From Clostridiaceae bacterium (GTDB taxonomy: Bacteria; Bacillota; Clostridia; Oscillospirales; Acutalibacteraceae), in NCBI GenBank assembly GCA_016295895.1, contig JAEDKI010000102.1, positions 1-7,304 of the forward strand: a stretch of DNA of 7,304 nucleotides, read 5' to 3'. A program made the position numbers and the translations under genes. The notes under the pieces are model-generated. The model saw nothing but the letters and a program-made list of their open reading frames with translations. It did not search any database and had not been told where the DNA came from. Below, piece by piece: positions 5,577 to 7,304 of the stretch. Positions within the stretch are counted from its first letter, which is position 1. Every line of letters starts with the position of its first letter.

Positions 5577-7304
5577 ATGATTAGTTCCGATAATTTATGT
5601 ATGAGCTGCATGCGTGAGATCGGCGAAAAAAAGCTCTGCCCCTACTGCGGCTACCATGCGGATTCAACTCAGATTCCGCCGTATCTGCCGGTCAGAACCG
5701 TTATCGCCAACCGTTACCTCGTGGGCAAAATGCTTGAATACAACGGCGAGGGCGCAACATATATCGGCTGGGATCTTTCCGAAAAAAAAGCTGTTAAAAT
5801 CAGGGAGTTCATCCCCGATTCGTTCACTGCAAGGACAACCTCAAACCTCACCCTTCAGGTTATGAGAGGCAGCGAAAATATATTCAACGAGCTTCGCCAG
5901 AGCTTTGAGGAGCTTTGGACAAAGCTTGCAAGGCTCAAGGGGCTTTCGGCTCTCGTGAGCGTTACCGACGTTGTTTCGGATTACGGAACATCCTACGCCA
6001 TCTACGACCATTTCGAGGGCATCTCGCTGCGTGATTTTCTTCTCAGAAGCAAAACGGGCTATATCCCGTGGGAAAAGGCACGGCAGCTACTCATGCCGAT
6101 TCTTTCAACCCTCGGTACTCTGCATTCCTCGGGAATTATTCACAGAGGAATTTCTCCGACAACCCTCATAATCGACCATGAGGGCAAAATAAAAATCACG
6201 GGCTTCTGCATCGGTGCGGCAAGAACCGCAAGAAGCGACCTTAACAGCCAGCTATTTGACGGCTACGCCGCAATCGAGCAATACGGCTTCGATGGCAGTC
6301 AGGGCACATGGACCGATGTCTACGCTTTCGCCGCCGTGCTTTACCGCACTCTTATCGGCAGTGACCCGATTTCGGCAAAGGAGCGCATGACCAATGACCG
6401 GCTCATGGTTCCCGGCAAATTTGCCGAGGCTCTGCCTGCATATGTCATAAACGGCCTTATAAACGCTCTTCAGATTCTGCCCGAGGACAGAACGAGAACC
6501 GTTGAACAGCTTCGCTCCGAGCTTTCCGCTTCGCCTGCGGCAACCGCCGCCGCAAGCGGATATGCCCGACCCGCCGCTCAGACTCCGCCTCAGCGTCCTG
6601 CGCAGCAGAACGCCCGCCCCTCTCAGCCTCAGAAGCCGCAAAACGGCAAATCAAAGGGCGGCGCTTCGGTTATTATAACAACTGCCGTTATCAGCTTTGC
6701 AATCGGTCTTATTGTCTTTATCATTCTTTCATTTACCGTTCTTCGGGACAGGCTCACCTTCCTTGACTCTGCCGACACAACGGGAGGCAGTGCAATTTCT
6801 CAGACAGAGTCCGCCCCCGTTGATGTTCCCGATTTTCAGGGCAGAAGCTATATTGACATAACCTCAAACCCTGTTTTCAGCGATAATTTCACTTTTGAAC
6901 CTAATTATGTCTATGATGACGAGGTTGATCCGGGTTACATTATCGACCAGAGCATAAAATCAGGCGAGAGGGTTGCAAAGAAAACAAAAATAATTCTCAC
7001 CGTCAGCAAGGGAGTTGAAGAAATCGTTCTTCCCAATGTTGTCGGCTCAGATTATGAGGAAGCCGCCGCAAGGCTCACCGAGCTCGGCTTCGTTTGCGAA
7101 AAGGTTGAAACCTCCGACGGCTCATACAATGAAAACGAGGTTGTTTCAATTGCTCCCCTTGCGGAAAAATCCTACAGCAGAGGAACCAAAGTTTATCTCA
7201 GGGTTTATGTTCCGATGACCGAGGCTTCAACCGATGAATACGGCGAAACCTCGTATGATGACGGCGGATATTCCGACGAGGAATACACCCCCGATGACGG
7301 AGAA
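5577..7304 (+). CDS. Predicted transmembrane pseudokinase with zinc ribbon and PASTA repeats (runs off the right edge)
   Basis: An open frame of 576 codons with no stop before the window ends. ATG 5577 is chosen because AAAAGGAG (5561-5568) lies eight bases upstream. Domains in order: a zinc ribbon (C8xxC11-x9-C21xxC24); a Ser/Thr-kinase-like domain at about 45-318; an Ala/Pro/Gln-rich linker (319-360); a transmembrane helix (about 364-386); two PASTA-like repeats (about 416-481 and 484-546); and an acidic Tyr-rich tail (550-576). The kinase fold is recognisable from GATYIGWDL (59-67), YDHFEGISLRDFL (143-155), GYAAIEQY (229-236) and WTDVYAFAAVLYRTLIG (245-261). Catalytic residues are missing: HRD is HRG (189-191), its Asn is T196, and DFG is GFC (209-211). 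The beta-3 Lys is probably R76. Membrane PASTA kinases of the PrkC/StkP type sense cell-wall fragments, but this one is unlikely to phosphorylate. Its own partner is unknown. Confidence 0.88.
   Translation, partial: MISSDNLCMSCMREIGEKKLCPYCGYHADSTQIPPYLPVRTVIANRYLVGKMLEYNGEGATYIGWDLSEKKAVKIREFIPDSFTARTTSNLTLQVMRGSENIFNELRQSFEELWTKLARLKGLSALVSVTDVVSDYGTSYAIYDHFEGISLRDFLLRSKTGYIPWEKARQLLMPILSTLGTLHSSGIIHRGISPTTLIIDHEGKIKITGFCIGAARTARSDLNSQLFDGYAAIEQYGFDGSQGTWTDVYAFAAVLYRTLIGSDPISAKERMTNDRLMVPGKFAEALPAYVINGLINALQILPEDRTRTVEQLRSELSASPAATAAASGYARPAAQTPPQRPAQQNARPSQPQKPQNGKSKGGASVIITTAVISFAIGLIVFIILSFTVLRDRLTFLDSADTTGGSAISQTESAPVDVPDFQGRSYIDITSNPVFSDNFTFEPNYVYDDEVDPGYIIDQSIKSGERVAKKTKIILTVSKGVEEIVLPNVVGSDYEEAAARLTELGFVCEKVETSDGSYNENEVVSIAPLAEKSYSRGTKVYLRVYVPMTEASTDEYGETSYDDGGYSDEEYTPDDGE
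5598..5648 (+). other. Zinc-ribbon segment of the pseudokinase (residues 8-24)
   Basis: Four cysteines form two CxxC knuckles, CMSC and CPYC, separated by nine residues, followed by GYH. This is the usual pattern of a short zinc-binding ribbon at the start of bacterial proteins. It would lie in the cytoplasm, just before the kinase-like domain. Confidence 0.8.
6666..6734 (+). other. Transmembrane helix of the pseudokinase (residues about 364-386)
   Basis: An uninterrupted hydrophobic run, SVIITTAVISFAIGLIVFII, continuing LSF, is preceded by a basic NGKSKGG and followed by LRDRL. The basic side should face the cytoplasm, placing the kinase-like domain inside and the PASTA repeats outside. Confidence 0.88.
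6822..7214 (+). other. Two PASTA-like repeats (residues about 416-481 and 484-546)
   Basis: Repeat 1 starts VPDFQGRSYIDI and ends GYIIDQSIKSGERVAKKTKI then ILTVSKG. Repeat 2 starts LPNVVGSDYEEAAARLTELGF and ends VVSIAPLAEKSYSRGTKVYL. Both follow the PASTA order: (V/L)PxxxG, a helix, a G-containing turn, then a P/S-x-G-x-x-V/I strand. Repeat 1 is the more diverged. In known kinases such repeats bind peptidoglycan or muropeptides. Confidence 0.8.

Noticed and set aside
5614..5865. A rightward frame overlapping the zinc ribbon and kinase N-terminus
   Set aside because: It is out of frame with the zinc ribbon and kinase motifs and lacks a ribosome site; the frame starting at 5577 explains the region.
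6252..6641. Leftward open frames within the pseudokinase gene
   Set aside because: They are Arg/Gly/Ala-rich shadows of the Pro/Ala/Gln linker on the other strand and have no start signals.
1..7304. CRISPR array, tRNA or rRNA gene, insertion sequence, phage or attachment sites
   Set aside because: I saw no regular spaced repeats, no cloverleaf-like or rRNA sequence, and no transposase or integrase; almost all of the window is accounted for by six coding frames and one short intergenic region.

Overview
The window looks like part of a chromosome from a glycogen-storing clostridial Firmicute, probably an uncultured gut Ruminococcaceae/Oscillospirales-type bacterium. The main reason is the paired glgC and glgD genes: the GlgD subunit is characteristic of Firmicutes. 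Other support comes from strong AGGAGG-type ribosome binding sites, sigma-A-type promoters in AT-rich intergenic DNA, and a PASTA-domain membrane protein. The genus is an inference; nothing here fixes it.

Layout. Positions 1-5364 are one tightly packed leftward (minus strand) operon, in transcription order glgB (5364-3469), glgC (3448-2234), glgD (2234-1122), a membrane-anchored gene with a degenerate CAP/SCP-like domain (1105-173), and the start of glgA (155 to beyond the left edge). Gaps are -1 to 20 bases and no internal terminator is visible. Positions 5365-5576 are a divergent control region with one good promoter for each direction and two inverted repeats between them. Positions 5577-7304 are one long rightward reading frame with no stop before the right edge. 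It encodes at least 576 residues: a zinc ribbon, a protein-kinase-like domain, a transmembrane helix and two PASTA-like repeats.

How the genes fit together. GlgC with GlgD makes ADP-glucose from glucose-1-phosphate and ATP. GlgA adds the glucose to the growing alpha-1,4 chain. GlgB introduces the alpha-1,6 branches. GlgD has lost the nucleotide loop, the catalytic Asp and the metal-binding Asp that GlgC keeps, so it should be a regulatory partner. The CAP-like gene is the odd member: an apparently exported protein between glgD and glgA.

The most unusual gene is the divergent one. Its kinase fold is clear (GYAxIEQY and TDVYA segments, hydrophobic core), but HRD is HRG, DFG is GFC, the catalytic-loop Asn is Thr and the usual ATP-binding Lys is probably Arg. 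It therefore looks like a transmembrane pseudokinase with a cytoplasmic zinc ribbon and extracellular PASTA repeats. A functional link to the glycogen operon is only an inference from the shared control region.
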